A stretch of DNA of 64,000 bases. Source: Limnanthes douglasii subsp. nivea (taxonomy: Eukaryota > Streptophyta > Magnoliopsida > Brassicales > Limnanthaceae). The DNA is taken from NCBI GenBank assembly GCA_036936605.1, contig JAUPFV010000004.1:180376807-180440806 (forward strand). The letters run 5' to 3'. Of the stretch, positions 35,214 through 46,259 are shown one piece after another (position 1 is the stretch's first letter; every line of letters begins with the position of its first letter). The notes under the pieces were generated by a model. That model was not told where the DNA came from, searched no databases, and saw only the letters and a program-made list of their open reading frames with translations. A program made the translations under genes and the position numbers.

Positions 35214-35430
35214 CTCCTTTCAGTCTCAAAATATTTGTCGTTGGAGGTAATATTTTTTGTTCCACAATACATGTCGTTCTCATTTACCAATACAAATTTT
35301 AATATTATTTATAATCATCTATCAATTAAACTCTTTTTTTTTCTACTTTTTATAAAAAAAGAGGCGTAATTATGAACTTCCTTAAAATCCACATAACCTT
35401 AAAACGACATGTATTTTGGGACAGAGAGAG
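35214..35430. mobile_element. Stowaway-like MITE 1 (217 bp)
   Basis: The left end CTCCTTTCAGTCTCAAAATA and the right end (reverse complement CTCTCTCTGTCCCAAAATAC) form imperfect terminal inverted repeats of the CTCC..(C)C(A)..AAAATA...GTCGTT type. They are flanked by TA on both sides (35212-35213 and 35431-35432). Its small size and lack of coding sequence fit a Tc1/mariner-derived MITE. Confidence 0.75.
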
Positions 35431-35433
35431 TAC

Positions 35434-35605
35434 TTCTTTCTTTCTGTTCCATAATACAAGTCTTGAAAAAGTTTTTGTTTTATAAAAATAACATTCATTA
35501 CACATATTCCACTTTCCACCAATAAAATAGTTAATTTTATAAAGTCCGCCGATCAAATTTATTTTTTTCTATTCTTCCAAAATCATTATAAAACAGAAAG
35601 AATAT
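35434..35605. mobile_element. Second Stowaway-like MITE adjoining the first
   Basis: TTCTTTCTTTCTGTTCCATAAT at the left faces ATTATAAAACAGAAAGAATA at the right, an imperfect inverted repeat. Its left end coincides with the TA that closes MITE 1. The borders are less certain than for the first. Confidence 0.5.
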
Positions 35606-36480
35606 TTATGAATAATTAGTCATTTGATTGATATTACATCTAAAAGAAAAAAAAAATGAATGATTGGTTCCGGTTTTAGTTTTAATTTTTAAGCAATTGA
35701 ATTAGTAATTTTTTATGGTTGGTCTCCAACGTGACAAACTTGCTGAAACAGAATCAAAGATCAATTTTTGATAACATAAAAGATAAAAATAATAATTATC
35801 CAAGTTCAGATTTATTTTAGTTACAAATAAAATCTCTCCATACAAATTTAAATTAAAAAAAAAAAAAACAATTGTTCATAATAGATACTATAAGACTTGT
35901 ATTTAGTTATTGGGAAGCGAGATACTAGAAACGTACTGGCTAATCTACGCGGTTAAATGACACGCATCCTTAACAACAACGAAAACATTTCGATCAATTT
36001 GATTGATATTAGATGCAAAAAAGAGACATTGTTTAATAAAAATGAAAATGAAATTTAGGAAGAAAAAAGATATGGACAATTACACAAGTTATTTCGAGGA
36101 AACAGCCTAGTGTTATCTATCCCTAAACAATATTCTTATCTATGTATATATACACGTCACTAACTAAATAAATAAATAAATAATTCATTCAGGTGTATCA
36201 ATTTTTCATTTTCTATATAGATACAAAAATAATTGATATTTTTTTTAAATGGACAATCCATCTATCAATTTTATTTTATTATCGCGTAATATTAAAAAAA
36301 TTGTAAACTATCGATAGATGCAAGATCATAAAAATCAATAAAAATACCTCTATTAATATAAATAGGATGTTTGAAGTTGAAATATTTTTTTCGTTTTTTA
36401 AACAAAACATTTGAGTACCAACTTCCACTCAAATCTTTTCATCGCAAAAAATTTACAAAAATCAAAACACACGAAATCGA
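35606..36480. other. Non-coding AT-rich stretch
   Basis: I see nothing beyond simple-sequence runs such as (TAAA)n at about 36162-36183. Confidence 0.4.
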
Positions 36481-36899
36481 CGACAAAGACTTGAGCACTT
36501 GAACGACACCTTTACAAACCATAAAAAAACATTTAAGGTGCTTTTTCATCATTCTGGAATAGTGATTTTGAGCATGATTATGTGTTTGAACCTAAAGTAT
36601 AACCAAATGCATGGTTCACTGTATTTCGATGGTCCTTGTCAAACCAGGTTATGTATCTGTATTTCGATGATGTTTGACAACTAAAATCTTAGTCAAAATC
36701 GGAATGTTCTTAGGTGCTTTCTAAGGTAAAATCGATCACCTTCGTCCTTTATTGTTTGCTAGACATAGAATTTCAGAGTATTTTTTAGGTTTCGTAGGTG
36801 CATATAATGGTTACATTTTATAATTAGGTCGTAATGTATTGTTTGGTATCCAGGTTTAATGTTTTCAGATTCCATTTTTGATATTTTTAACATGCATGT

Positions 36900-37270
36900 G
36901 AGATACGAACCTAGATCTCACATATTCTTTATTTGACATACATTAGAATCACATATTTTTTATTTTTTCATACACATGAATTACATGGTTTTTTATCTGC
37001 CATACATAGGAAATGCATGTTGTATTTCTATTTGTGCATTTTATGTCTATTTTTCAAATGTCTCGCATGGTCAGTATCCTTCAAAATCATATGGTTAGTA
37101 TACCCATACTCCTATTGTTAGTAGAAATAGAATCTCAAGGTTTGTAGCACTAGACTCACATGATTGGTAGCAAACACATGATTTTGGTTTGTTTAATCAA
37201 CTCGTGTCGAGTATTATTTTAATACGAAACAATATCTCTTAAAGTTTGCTTGTACATATATAGTTAGTTG
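36900..37270 (+). repeat. Minisatellite tract 1 (22-24-bp units)
   Basis: It is a loose array of units with the pattern ...AGAATCACATGGTTAGTA..., for example GGAAATGCATG near 37009, TCTCGCATGGTCAGTAT near 37062 and GACTCACATGATTGGTA near 37152. Units are irregular. The same family recurs through 60.8 kb. Confidence 0.6.
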
Positions 37271-37327
37271 GCATCCTGAATCTAATGAAAGAGAAGAATA
37301 ATATTATTATTACCGAACACATAAAAA

Positions 37328-37561
37328 TTGCGAGGGAAACCCTTTTTCTATACAATCTTGAAGACTTTTTATGAGCTCCGCAATGAGAAGTTTTTGATGA
37401 AAAAGCATTATTTTCTTATAACCGAGATTATAAATACATACTCTATGAAAGATGAAGCTTTCAAAATTGGATTTAAACTGGTCAAGTTAATGACGAATGA
37501 CGTCAATATTGTTTTTGGGCTGAAATATGACATTGAGAAAATACCTTTAAACCATTCTTGA
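37328..37561 (+). pseudogene. Exon-like piece resembling a plant-mobile-domain/DUF1985-type protein (tentative)
   Basis: A 77-codon frame with FLITEIINTYSMKDEAFKIG followed by KLVKLMTNDVNIVFGL. The latter resembles the (E/T)-x-DV-x-(L/I)-(I/L)-x-GL motif of the plant mobile domain and of DUF1985, both common in MULE-carried genes. It sits between minisatellite tracts. The match is by eye on a short motif, so it is uncertain. A related piece lies at 43253-43354. Confidence 0.35.
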
Positions 37562-37807
37562 GGATTCAAACTTCGCTACACAGATGGTAGGGTAACATAT
37601 TCAAGGATTATAAGAACATAATTTATGAACGAAAGTTCCAGAAAAGTTGGCAAATATAAAAAAAACCAATATCAATTAGTTTGATAAAGCTATGTCTCTA
37701 TCTTTGGATTTTCTAGTTAGGTTACACTAGGAATGCATGCTTAGTATAACTAGAATCACGTGTTTTTTTTGTTTATAGTAGAAATATATGGTCAGTATTA
37801 AGGTGAA

Positions 37808-40800
37808 AGAAAGCTTACTCAGATTTCTTTCAACCAAATTACATCTGTTTGCTTGGTGTACAGAAGACGTTACTGGGGTCCCATAAGAGATCATCTGTCA
37901 TAGGCTGGCTATACGGAACAGTGTTCGATCGATCATTCAAAAACGAAGATCTTTTTCCCAAGAGAAAATTGAAGCAATAATGGCAGAGGTAGACCGTTTA
38001 ACAAAAGTGGGCCACATCCGCGAATCACAATATCTGTTGTGGACAACCAATCCGGTCTTAGTAAAGAAGAAAAACGGAAAATGGCGGATGTGTGTAGACT
38101 TCACTGATCTGAATAGGGCTTGTCCTAAAGATCATTTTCTGGTACCAATAATAGATCAACTAGTGGACTCGATATCCGAAAATCGTTTATTGTCCTTTAT
38201 GGATGCGTACGCTGGCTACAATCAAATCCAGATAGACCCGAGGGATCAATAGAGCAGGACTTTCATCACCGGAAGGCGTTTACATTGCTACAGGGTTATG
38301 CCGTTCGGACTAAAGAATGCGGGGCAACATACCAACGTTTAGTGAACAAAGCTTTCGAGAGTCAGATCGGCAGAAATGTTGAAGTCTATATTGATGACAC
38401 GTTAGTTAAAAGCCTCAGAGATGAGGATTATTTAGCTGACTTAGAAGAAACTTTCGCCAATCTGGCCAAAATAAATCTAAAGTTGAACCCGGAAAAATGC
38501 ACGTTTGGGGTAAGATCTGGAAAGTTCTTAGGCCACATAATCAGTGAGCAGGGTATCGAAGCTGACCCGGTGTAGTTGAATGCCTTATCTACTATAGATC
38601 CACCTAGAACGATCAAAGAGGTGCAAATTTTAACCGGAAGGTTGGTTCCTCTAAACAGGTTCATCTCCAGGTCATCAGATAAATGTGCCTCTTTCTTCCA
38701 GGTGTTGAGGAAAGAGAATCAATTTGATTGGACGCAAGAATGCTCCGACGCTGTCCGGAGGAGAAGTTGTTCATCTACTTAGCCGTGTCCGACTTCGCAG
38801 TCAGCTCGGTTTTAGTCCGAGAAGAATCGAATGTTCCAAGACCAGTCTATTACGTAAGCAAAAGTATTTTGGATGCCGAAAAGAGAGATACCTTAAGTTA
38901 GAAAAGCTCGCGCTTGCTCTGGTAACATCAGCTCGAAAGATGAGGCCCTACTTTCAAGCTCATACGGTGGTAGTGCGAACATCCTTTCCTTTGAAAAATA
39001 TGTTACGGAGGCCCGATGTGTCCAGAAGGATGACTAAGTGGTCGGTAGAACTCGGGGATTTTGACATCGAGTTAGAATCGTGAACTGCGATCAAATCATA
39101 GGCACTAGATGACTTTTTGGTAAAGTTTCATTCTGATAGGGATGACGTGGACATTGAGGAAACAAAATCTGATCCTAAATGGCAAGTCCGAACCGATGGG
39201 GGATCCATCTCATCGGGATGCGGAGTGGGAGTGCAACTAACCTCCCCGGATGGAATTGCAATGTACCAGGCAATCCGACTTGGATTCTAGGCATCGAACA
39301 ACGAGGCAGGGTACGAGGCGGCCCTGACTAAATTACGACTTGCAAAGATTTGTGGGGCTAAACGGGTAAAGTTAATTAGTGACTCTCAACTTTTGGTGAA
39401 CCATGCTCTAGGATGTTCAGAAGCAAGTAAAGATCATTTGATGAAGTATCTAGGAATTTTGAAGGCTTTGACCTTGGAATTCGAAAATGTCTGATTCGAA
39501 CACGTTCACAGGACATGAAATTCAGTGGCTGATTCCTTGGTCAAAGCATCTTATTCAGAGGAATACCCGTGGATAGTGACTCAAGAAAATCCGTCGATAA
39601 TTAAGGGATCCGAACCGGGGGAACGTAGTATCGAAGTTTTCCAGATATCCATAGCCTTAACAAACGACGGGAGAAGCGAGATACAAGACTTCTTAGTCCG
39701 TGACACACTGCCCGTTGACAAAGTAAAAGCCAATATAATACACTTCAAAGCTTACGGATACGTGGTCCTCATAGATGTGCTGTATAAAAGATCTTTTAGT
39801 CGTCTTTTACTTCGCTGTTTAGGGAATGGTGAGTCACAGCTAATACTCTCAGACTTGCACGACGGGCAAGGGTCCGCGCACTGTGGATACAAAATGCTGA
39901 TACGAAGAGTTCTTCTGGCAGGATATTATTGGTCGGCCATCTCATCGGACGTCAAGGAGTTAGTACAGAAATGTGATACCTGCCAGCGGTTTGCTAATTC
40001 GATTCACTTGCCCAGAGTACCTTTAGAGTCAATATCAGAATCTCTGCCCTTCGATCGATGGGGAATAGATTTAGTCGGAACACTTCCTATGGCTTCAAGA
40101 GGGCGACAAACAATCATCGTTGTTGTGGACTATTTTTCAAAAGGGGTAGAGGCTGAACCGCTAGCAGGAACAAGGGAAAAATATGTGATCAAATTCATCA
40201 TCTCCAACATCTGTTGCCGCTTTGGAATACTTAGGAAGATTACGATGGATAACGGCCCCCAGTTCGACAACAGTGAAATGAGAACTTTCTGCGCATCCAA
40301 CGGGATATAACAATAATTCTCGACACTGTTCCATCCCCAAACGAATGTTCAGGTCCAAGTAACCAATCGAACAATCTTGGACAGACTAAAAAAGAATCTA
40401 GAGGGCAAAGCAGGGAAGTGGCCTGATTACCTACAAGAAGTGCTATGGGCTTATAGGACTACTCCTCGGGCTGCAACACACGAGTCTCCTTTCGCATTGG
40501 TGTATGGAATGGATGCAGTAGTGCCATCGAAAACAATGTTCCCATCTCTTCGACTAAGTGAGTATTCCGAGGAGGGGAATGAAAAAGGAAAGCGCACAGA
40601 GCTTGATCTGATAGAAGAAAAGAGAAGAAGGGCACAATTGAATTCCTTGCACTATCAAACTTTAATAAGAAGCCGATACTCGTCGAAGGTCAGAAGAAGA
40701 GAATTCGAGGTGGGAGACAGAGTCTTAAGAAAAGTCTTCCTGCACACGAAAGAAAAGAGACTTGGAAAAATCGCCCCAAACTGAGAGGGTCCGTACACAG

Positions 40801-40895
40801 TCACAAAGAAGATAAAACTAGGGACATACTGATTGAAAGACAAAGAAGGAAGAGATCTCCCCCATTCCTGGAATATTAAGCACCTAAAAGCTTAA
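37808..40895 (+). pseudogene. Tat 3 pol: RT, dual RNase H, integrase
   Basis: RT: KKKNGKWRMCVDFTDLNRAC (about 38068), FMDAYAGYNQI with catalytic Asp (about 38197), and a YIDDTLVKS catalytic box (about 38389). The gypsy RNase H region follows at 38780-39090. A second, archaea-like RNase H starts at RTDGGSISSGCGVG (about 39188), with ASNNEAGYEAA and KLISDSQLLV. Integrase has the zinc motif with CDTCQR (about 39975), RWGIDLVG, TMDNGPQF and a C-terminal domain ending at 40895. Breaks include a stop at 38250-38252, a stop at 38573-38575, a frame change near 38750, and stops near 39080, 39288, 39492, 40310, 40785 and 40831. In the integrase core the third catalytic acid is Gln (NVQVQVTNRT). Confidence 0.85.
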
Positions 40896-40944
40896 TTAGT
40901 TTGATTGTGTGATATGTAAATATTTTGTTTGTCAATTTATGTAA

Positions 40945-41010
40945 GTTCCGGTGGCACATTCTTTCCTAACCTGGTGGCACATGAAGGTTTTAATGAGGTG
41001 CCTAAACAGC
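40945..41010 (+). other. Conserved non-coding block after integrase, copy 3
   Basis: It reads CCGGTGGCACATTCTTTCCTA, then ACCTGGTGGCAC and GAAGGTTTTAATGAGGTGCC. It has the same landmarks as the Tat 1 and Tat 2 blocks. Confidence 0.7.
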
Positions 41011-41057
41011 CAACTTATATATCGAATTTTATTGCCCTCTTTAAAAACTAGCCTAAG

Positions 41058-41256
41058 TTCATCTTTTTGTACTCAAAACATACTCCAAAGAAGTTTGGAC
41101 AAGAAAGTTCATCTTTTGAACTCAAAAAATACTCCAAAGAAGTTTGGACAAGAAACTTCATCTTTTTGGACTCAAAACATATTCCAAAGAAGTTTGGACA
41201 CGAAAGTTCATCCTTTTGTACTCAAAATATGAACCCAAGAACGTTTGAATAAATAA
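41058..41256 (+). repeat. Four-copy tandem repeat, about 50-bp unit, in Tat 3
   Basis: Units begin at 41058, 41108, 41157 and 41207 with TTCATC, and carry ACTCAAAA.ATA.TCCAAAGA followed by AGTTTGGACA. The last unit is more diverged. It lies between the post-integrase block and the antisense gene, the place where Tat elements are known to hold tandem repeats. Confidence 0.85.
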
Positions 41257-41311
41257 TTCAGTATTGAATCACAAGAAGAAAAACATGAGGAAGAAATGAT
41301 TAAGTAAAACA

Positions 41312-42018
41312 TCACACTAAAAATATATAACTGAAAGCTCCAGTAACAAGGAGAATATTACACAAAAAGTTTCTTATGGCAGGATTCAAGGAATGAACAG
41401 TTAACAAAATATGAACTACCCAATACATGCTAATCGGATGCAGAATATTCTTTACTACCAGCAGGGAATCTGAGTCCGATGATGAGCTCGCCGAATCCTC
41501 ACTAGATTCAGGGTCCTCCACGGATACTCTGAGGGCTAACCTCTGGTATTGTCTGTGGGGAACCTTGGGGAGGTTGTTGGAGGAGTCGAGACCGAAGAGG
41601 GTATCCTCATCCTGGCCGATTTGGTCGCCGGATCGGGCGATCTTTTCCGTTTAGTTTTGTCTTTTTTTTATTTAACCGATGGTTTTTCCCTTTCATCACC
41701 CATTACGATGAAAGGAGAAGGCCGAACAGGAAAGATTGAGGAAGTCGAAGAAGCAGAAAGATCAACCCCACCATTGGACATGTGCGTTTGACAAGGGGAG
41801 GATGCAGCAAGGTTGATAGAGCGTTCACGGATGGGAGACCAGTTGTTGCGAAAGGTAGATTCCCGAATCTCTACAGGGGAAGGATGTTCTCTTACACCAG
41901 TAGGTCTGCGAGCACTGATCCGATTAGAAATGTTGAACCACCTCCAAAGCTTGTACATTTCAAGATTGACGAATTCGTCAGTCATGAAATTGCAAAGTAA
42001 AAGTTGGCTTAGATACAA
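41312..42018 (-). pseudogene. Tat 3 antisense gene, N-terminal remnant
   Basis: On the minus strand, from about 41985, the sequence reads MTDEFVNLEMYKLWRWFNIS, comparable in position to the start of the Tat 1 antisense protein. A Ser/Pro/Arg-rich linker follows. A stop (41670-41668) and low-complexity Ser/Asp-rich sequence end it near 41400. The conserved middle region and coiled coil of the Tat 1 and Tat 2 copies are missing, apparently by deletion. Confidence 0.5.
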
Positions 42019-42484
42019 CCTCTCTCTCTAGAGAAAACGTTTTTGAAAGGCAAACAAAAAAATTTACTTAGAAAAAGAGTTGGGTATTTATAGGCAAAGA
42101 AAACAGAAGTTGAATAGACAAAAGGTAACGGTACAGTGACACGTGTCCATGGTAGTTGTGCCGCCTAAAATTTACTTGACTCGATAACAGCGAAATAAAG
42201 CACGCGCACCTGACATAAATGATTACTTAGGTGACATCAGCATGACCAAGAGGTGAGGTCAGCAGAGTGAAACATCCGATCCGACCCTATCAAAGTTCTA
42301 CCAAGACGCGTGAAATCCGACTATAATGAAGGCCAAATCCGATCCGACCTTACCAGAAATCTACATAAAAGCAAGAAATCCAGCTGCGATGATGGCGATA
42401 TCCGATTCGAATGGGGTAACGTAGACTCCGATCCGAACGGTATAAGACAACAACTGAAGTCCACATCCAGAGAACTGCACATGG

Positions 42485-42497
42485 ACTGGGGGGCTAC
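42485..42497 (+). promoter_or_regulatory. Polypurine tract of Tat 3
   Basis: ACTGGGGGGCTAC lies directly before the TG of the LTR, parallel to GGGGCTAC in Tat 1 and Tat 2. Confidence 0.7.
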
Positions 42498-42911
42498 TGA
42501 TAAGGGAAGGAAAATATAGGTGGTTAACATGTAATTTAGCTCACAAATAAGATCAAGGTCCATGTACTTAGCGACTAAGGACTAAAGTAAAGCACACATA
42601 AGAAATATGGTGGGTTTAATGATAGACCCCAAAAACTTGTTTGTAAATAGTCAAATAGTGGGGTAAGAAATCCACTCTTACGGTGGTAGTTATGTAATTT
42701 TACCATCCACCTCATTTACTATATAAAGGACATTCCCTTTTATGAAAAAAGGCCAATGATTGATCAATAATTGCAACATTTATTTCTTTTGTCTATTTTT
42801 TTTCTAGTAATTCACTGTTTGTTGTCACATCACGCGAACATTCTCTTGTCCCACCCTCTCACACAAACATCTTCGCTCCTGAGTCTCACTAAAGATTCAC
42901 TGAGCTCATCA
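42498..42911 (+). repeat. 3' LTR of Tat 3 (about 414 bp)
   Basis: It starts TGATAAGGGAAGG after the polypurine tract. A TATATAAAGGA box lies near 42720. The end is set at the last CA (GCTCATCA) before minisatellite sequence resumes. The end is inferred because no second LTR exists for comparison. Confidence 0.6.
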
Positions 42912-43130
42912 AGTATAACTAGAAATGCAAGTTCAGTAATACTAACTTGCATGTTTGTTTTTAGTAAAGCCGCAAGTTCAGTAGCACTACAAACACATGT
43001 CCAGTAACGCTAAACTCGCATAATGTATTGTGTTTTATACTCGCATGTTTGTTTGCAGTAAAATCAGAAGTTCAGTTTCATTAGAAACACATAATGTATT
43101 GTGTTTTATACTCGTGTGTTTATGTGCTCT
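42912..43130 (+). repeat. Minisatellite tract 2
   Basis: Units of the 22-24-bp family, plus a larger repeat: GCATGTTTGTTT followed by T(A/G)CAGTAAA and AAGTTCAGT occurs at about 42948 and 43046. CATAATGTATTGTGTTTTAT occurs twice (about 43019 and 43091). A similar module is found near 46395. Confidence 0.65.
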
Positions 43131-43252
43131 GCCTAGTTCTTTTCAATATGAGATATAATGGGTTGGACAACGGTCTATCATGTCGAAGATCTTGAAAAAA
43201 ATAAAAATACTATGATTGGCACAAAGAAAAGACAAGCTGTTTGGGTCAATTA

Positions 43253-43354
43253 AAACTTATGTCACCGACAAACCAGATAAATTTATCGGATGTGTTGCAC
43301 TTTTAATGGTAACAATATTGCTACATAATTCAAAAAGTTATAAAAAGATGTAAT
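43253..43354 (+). pseudogene. Exon-like piece, possible plant-mobile-domain continuation
   Basis: A short open stretch reads KTYVTDKPDKFIGCVALLMV, then TILLH. The GC-x-(A/L)-x-L-x-(V/I/L) helix resembles the segment that follows the GLP-type motif in plant-mobile-domain proteins. If so, it continues the piece at 37328-37561, with Tat 3 lying between. Tentative. Confidence 0.3.
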
Positions 43355-43559
43355 GGTGCTGATAAAGTTTGTAATACAACCATTCATTATGGAGTACAGA
43401 ACCATTGCGCAAACACAAACGATGCCCAACATGATCTTCTAGATGCTATAAATATTGAGGATTGGAGTCCAAAACATCAACCATGAATATGATTAAAAAT
43501 ATAAAGAAGCTCATAGATGAAGAGGTATCAAATATATATATCTCGAACATTTTTTTAGT

Positions 43560-43745
43560 AGAAACGCATGGTTAGAATCATTAGTCTCGCATACTCTTTA
43601 TTGCATTAGAATCGCAAGATCTATAACATAGAAACCGCATGGTTATAGTTAGTAGCACCGAAATTACATGGTGAGTATTAGTAGAATCGTATGATCATCA
43701 ATACTAGAAATCACAAGGTTGGTAAGAATCCCATGGTCGGTTTTA
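43560..43745 (+). repeat. Minisatellite tract 3
   Basis: Units such as GAAACGCATGGTTAGAAT, AGAATCGCAAGATC, GAAACCGCATGGTTATAG and AGAATCGTATGATCATCA, in the same strand sense as the other tracts. Confidence 0.65.
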
Positions 43746-43799
43746 CTGGTCTCCGATGTTGTCTTGAACTAATGACAATTTTTTTACAAAGTTATTGAG

Positions 43800-44615
43800 C
43801 ATTTGATAGGTTTTGGAGGGTGAGTTAACATTGACAGCGACTGAAAGAAGAGAATTTGGTAGGGATGAAGCTAGTGGGAACCCATATCTTGTAGCAGATG
43901 AAAGGGATAGGTAGAGGACTAAATCTGTAGGAAAAAACCAAACAGAAGGTCATCACATCTCAGGCAGTAACCAACCACCCCAACCTGAACAAACCAACCC
44001 ACAACCAGCAACAAAACACCAAACTGGACATCCCTAATTGAAACCAAGAGGTTCAGAGTTGACTATGATATTAATTATATCCTAAATGATTTCATCCACC
44101 TTCAAAGAAAGACTCCAACACCCTCCAATAAGACTCATATGCCCTCAAAGAGTGTTGCAACAACATCAAAGGCTCAAACCAACATCAAAACAAAGAATAC
44201 GACCACCTTCAAGAGAAATTCTCTTTTACGTTAGAGACTGGAACGTCAAAGAAAAAAAATGTATCTCTTATGGTATTGCTTGTTATATATGTTCTATTTT
44301 TTGGAATGTCAAACGTTTCATACCAATATGCCAGGTTGAAGACCAAACGAAAGTGATAGCCGAGTTACATTAAAAACTAGAAGAATAAGACATTGAAAAA
44401 ACAATTTATCTCTGTATTTATGATCTAAAACCAACCAGCTCAGTACAACCACTAGTAGCAATTGAGAAAGAAATCCCACCACCACCACCAGCAGTCGAAG
44501 AATTCCCATTGGTACCACAACAACAAGAAGTGGTAATAAATGAATCTCCTATAAATGAGACATATACTACACGTGGAGTAGAAGTTTATGTAAATATAAG
44601 TGGATCTTAAGTACA
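43800..44615 (+). pseudogene. Exon-like coding pieces, Gln/Pro/Thr-rich, unassigned
   Basis: It includes ATERREFGRDEASGNPYLVA near 43840, a Thr/Lys/Ser-rich stretch (44086-44230) and an acidic/Pro-rich stretch ending EVYVNISGS (about 44390-44610). It lies between minisatellite tracts 3 and 4 and is followed by an intron-like start shared with 45746 onward. Frames are interrupted. No known domain. Confidence 0.35.
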
Positions 44616-44749
44616 TTAAGATTAAACTATGTATATATATATTGTCATATACAGTAGGTTTATAAAGTCATATATTATAAGGTTGCGAAATCAAATTTGA
44701 ATTTCATGTTATTTATACCCGGATATGTTATACTTAGATCTCATGGGCT

Positions 44750-45085
44750 AATACCTACGAAATCACATGTTTAATATACAAGAAATCGCATAATATCATG
44801 TACAAAAAATTGCATGGTTTAATATACAAGACATTGCGTGTTTAATATATAAAAAATCACACGTTTAATATAATTGGAATTATATGTTTTAATATCACTC
44901 GAATCACATGTATAATATAACTGGAATGGCATGCTTTAGTATATGACGACTCACATGGTTTATTATAACTATATGTGGCTTATGATAACTATAATAGCAT
45001 GCTTAATATACAAGAAATCAAATGGTTGAATATAACTGTAATTGTATGTTTAATATGTACGGAATCACATGGTCAACACATGAGC
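44750..45085 (+). repeat. Minisatellite tract 4 (clearest array, about 14 units)
   Basis: Successive units of 21-25 bp follow AATCACATGTTTAATATAAC plus 2-4 bases, for example at 44759, 44806, 44856 and 44902. Units are 60-85% alike by eye and keep CATG or CACATG near the same place. Confidence 0.85.
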
Positions 45086-45239
45086 CCCTCTCCCATATAG
45101 AAAGATAATGTGTAAGACGAACTAAACCAACCCAAAACCAATGGTAAATATTATATGAAAGTGTCGCATTGTTCTTTTATAAATGGTCTATCAAAATATA
45201 TTCACAAGTCTTGCATGATATATATAGTACCAGAATCAC

Positions 45240-45760
45240 ATATTTCATCATCCAAATATGAAGAATAACAACTCAATCAACTCGAACACGAAGAATTAGA
45301 AATTTGTCAAATCGAACAAAAAGAAGCGCAACACCATCAACTCCAACACCAAGACAAACAACAACAACAACAACAACAACCAGCTTGCATAAAGTTAGAA
45401 GAAGCTGAACCCACCTAAACAAATCCAACACTAGCCGACCCACATGAAATATAAACCCAACACAAACAAACAAAGTAACTAACACCATAAAAGTGCAAAA
45501 GAAAAGCATCATCCTCACCTAATACGCCCGACAAAAGAGCATGTACAAAAGTAGAAGATGTTGATAATTTTTTGAAAGACCTTACACAATCTTATTTTAA
45601 TCAGATTGATCAGCTTCAGGTTGATGCTGGTATGGAATTTGTTTTGGATGATATCGCGTTGGAGATGCAGGCTCATAATTTAAGAGATGCTGCTACTAAC
45701 AAGGCTGTAAAGGAGATGACATCACGAGTAGTCGTTCATGAAGTTGTAAGTGGATCTTTA
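45240..45760 (+). pseudogene. Exon-like coding piece, Gln-rich then helical, unassigned
   Basis: A Gln/His/Glu-rich run (about 45265-45390, with a CAA repeat encoding eight or nine Gln) is followed by a basic segment and a helical stretch reading VEDVDNFLKDLTQSYFNQID through MTSRVVVHEV. The sequence at 45746, GTAAGTGGATC, is a perfect-looking splice donor, so the exon probably ends there. I do not recognise the protein. Confidence 0.45.
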
Positions 45761-45900
45761 GTATATTTGATTAAACTTTTAATATATATTGTCATATACT
45801 ATACAAATCTCATAGTTTAATATACTCGGAATCACACATTTGTCATACTTAAAATCTCATGTTTGTTATACTTAGAATCGCATTGTGTTTGACCTCATGT
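45746..45900 (+). repeat. Intron-like segment with minisatellite tract 5
   Basis: It starts GTAAGTGGATCTTTAGTA and continues with a segment similar to 44601-44655, including TATATTGTCATATAC. It then passes into ATACTCGGAATCACAC-type units. Confidence 0.6.
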
Positions 45901-46001
45901 TTTACATCTTCCGGACCACAAAAGAATCAGTGCAAGAGGAAAATGGGTGGTCTAATTAAGAATTACAAGGTCAAAGACATAATGACATACAAGAAGAAGA
46001 G

Positions 46002-46235
46002 GTGACTCTCCCTGATTGGGAAATGAATACAACAACACAACAGATCATTAATGTCCAAGAATACAAAAAAGTCCTTAAGATACAAAGGGTAAAAGAACGA
46101 GAAGATCTAAAAGTATGGTATTTACCATTATCACAGTCCTTATATAGAATGAATATGAGTGTAAGTGAACTGATGACACTAACTAATGAACGCGACCTGA
46201 AATTCAAGGTAAAATATAGAAGTACTGCATTATAA
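46002..46235 (+). pseudogene. Exon-like coding piece, unassigned
   Basis: An open frame of 77 codons beginning near TLPDWEMNTTTQQIINVQEY, Lys/Arg/Glu-rich in the middle. A plausible donor (CAAG then GTAAAATA, 46209) falls before its stop, so the exon probably ends at 46208. It lies between tracts 5 and 6. Confidence 0.4.
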
Positions 46236-46259
46236 AAGTGAACTTTAAGGTAAAGATGC

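Larger units (their letters stand above)
37802..42911 (+). mobile_element. Tat element 3, 5'-truncated, with 3' LTR
   Basis: It starts inside the pol region just before RT (LLRFLSTKLHLFAW) and runs through RT, both RNase H domains, integrase, the conserved block, a four-copy 50-bp repeat, a shortened antisense gene, a polypurine tract and a 3' LTR. Minisatellite sequence of the surrounding locus resumes on both sides (about 37800 and 42912), so it interrupts that locus. No 5' LTR, gag or protease is present, and I see no target duplication. Confidence 0.8.

Noticed and set aside
44750..45085. CRISPR-like array
   Set aside because: Units adjoin without unique spacers, vary in length and sequence, and the DNA is plant nuclear. 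It is a degenerate minisatellite.
45273..45518. Minus-strand Val/Leu/Cys-rich open frame
   Set aside because: It is the complement of the Gln-rich CAA repeat region; hydrophobic runs are a by-product.
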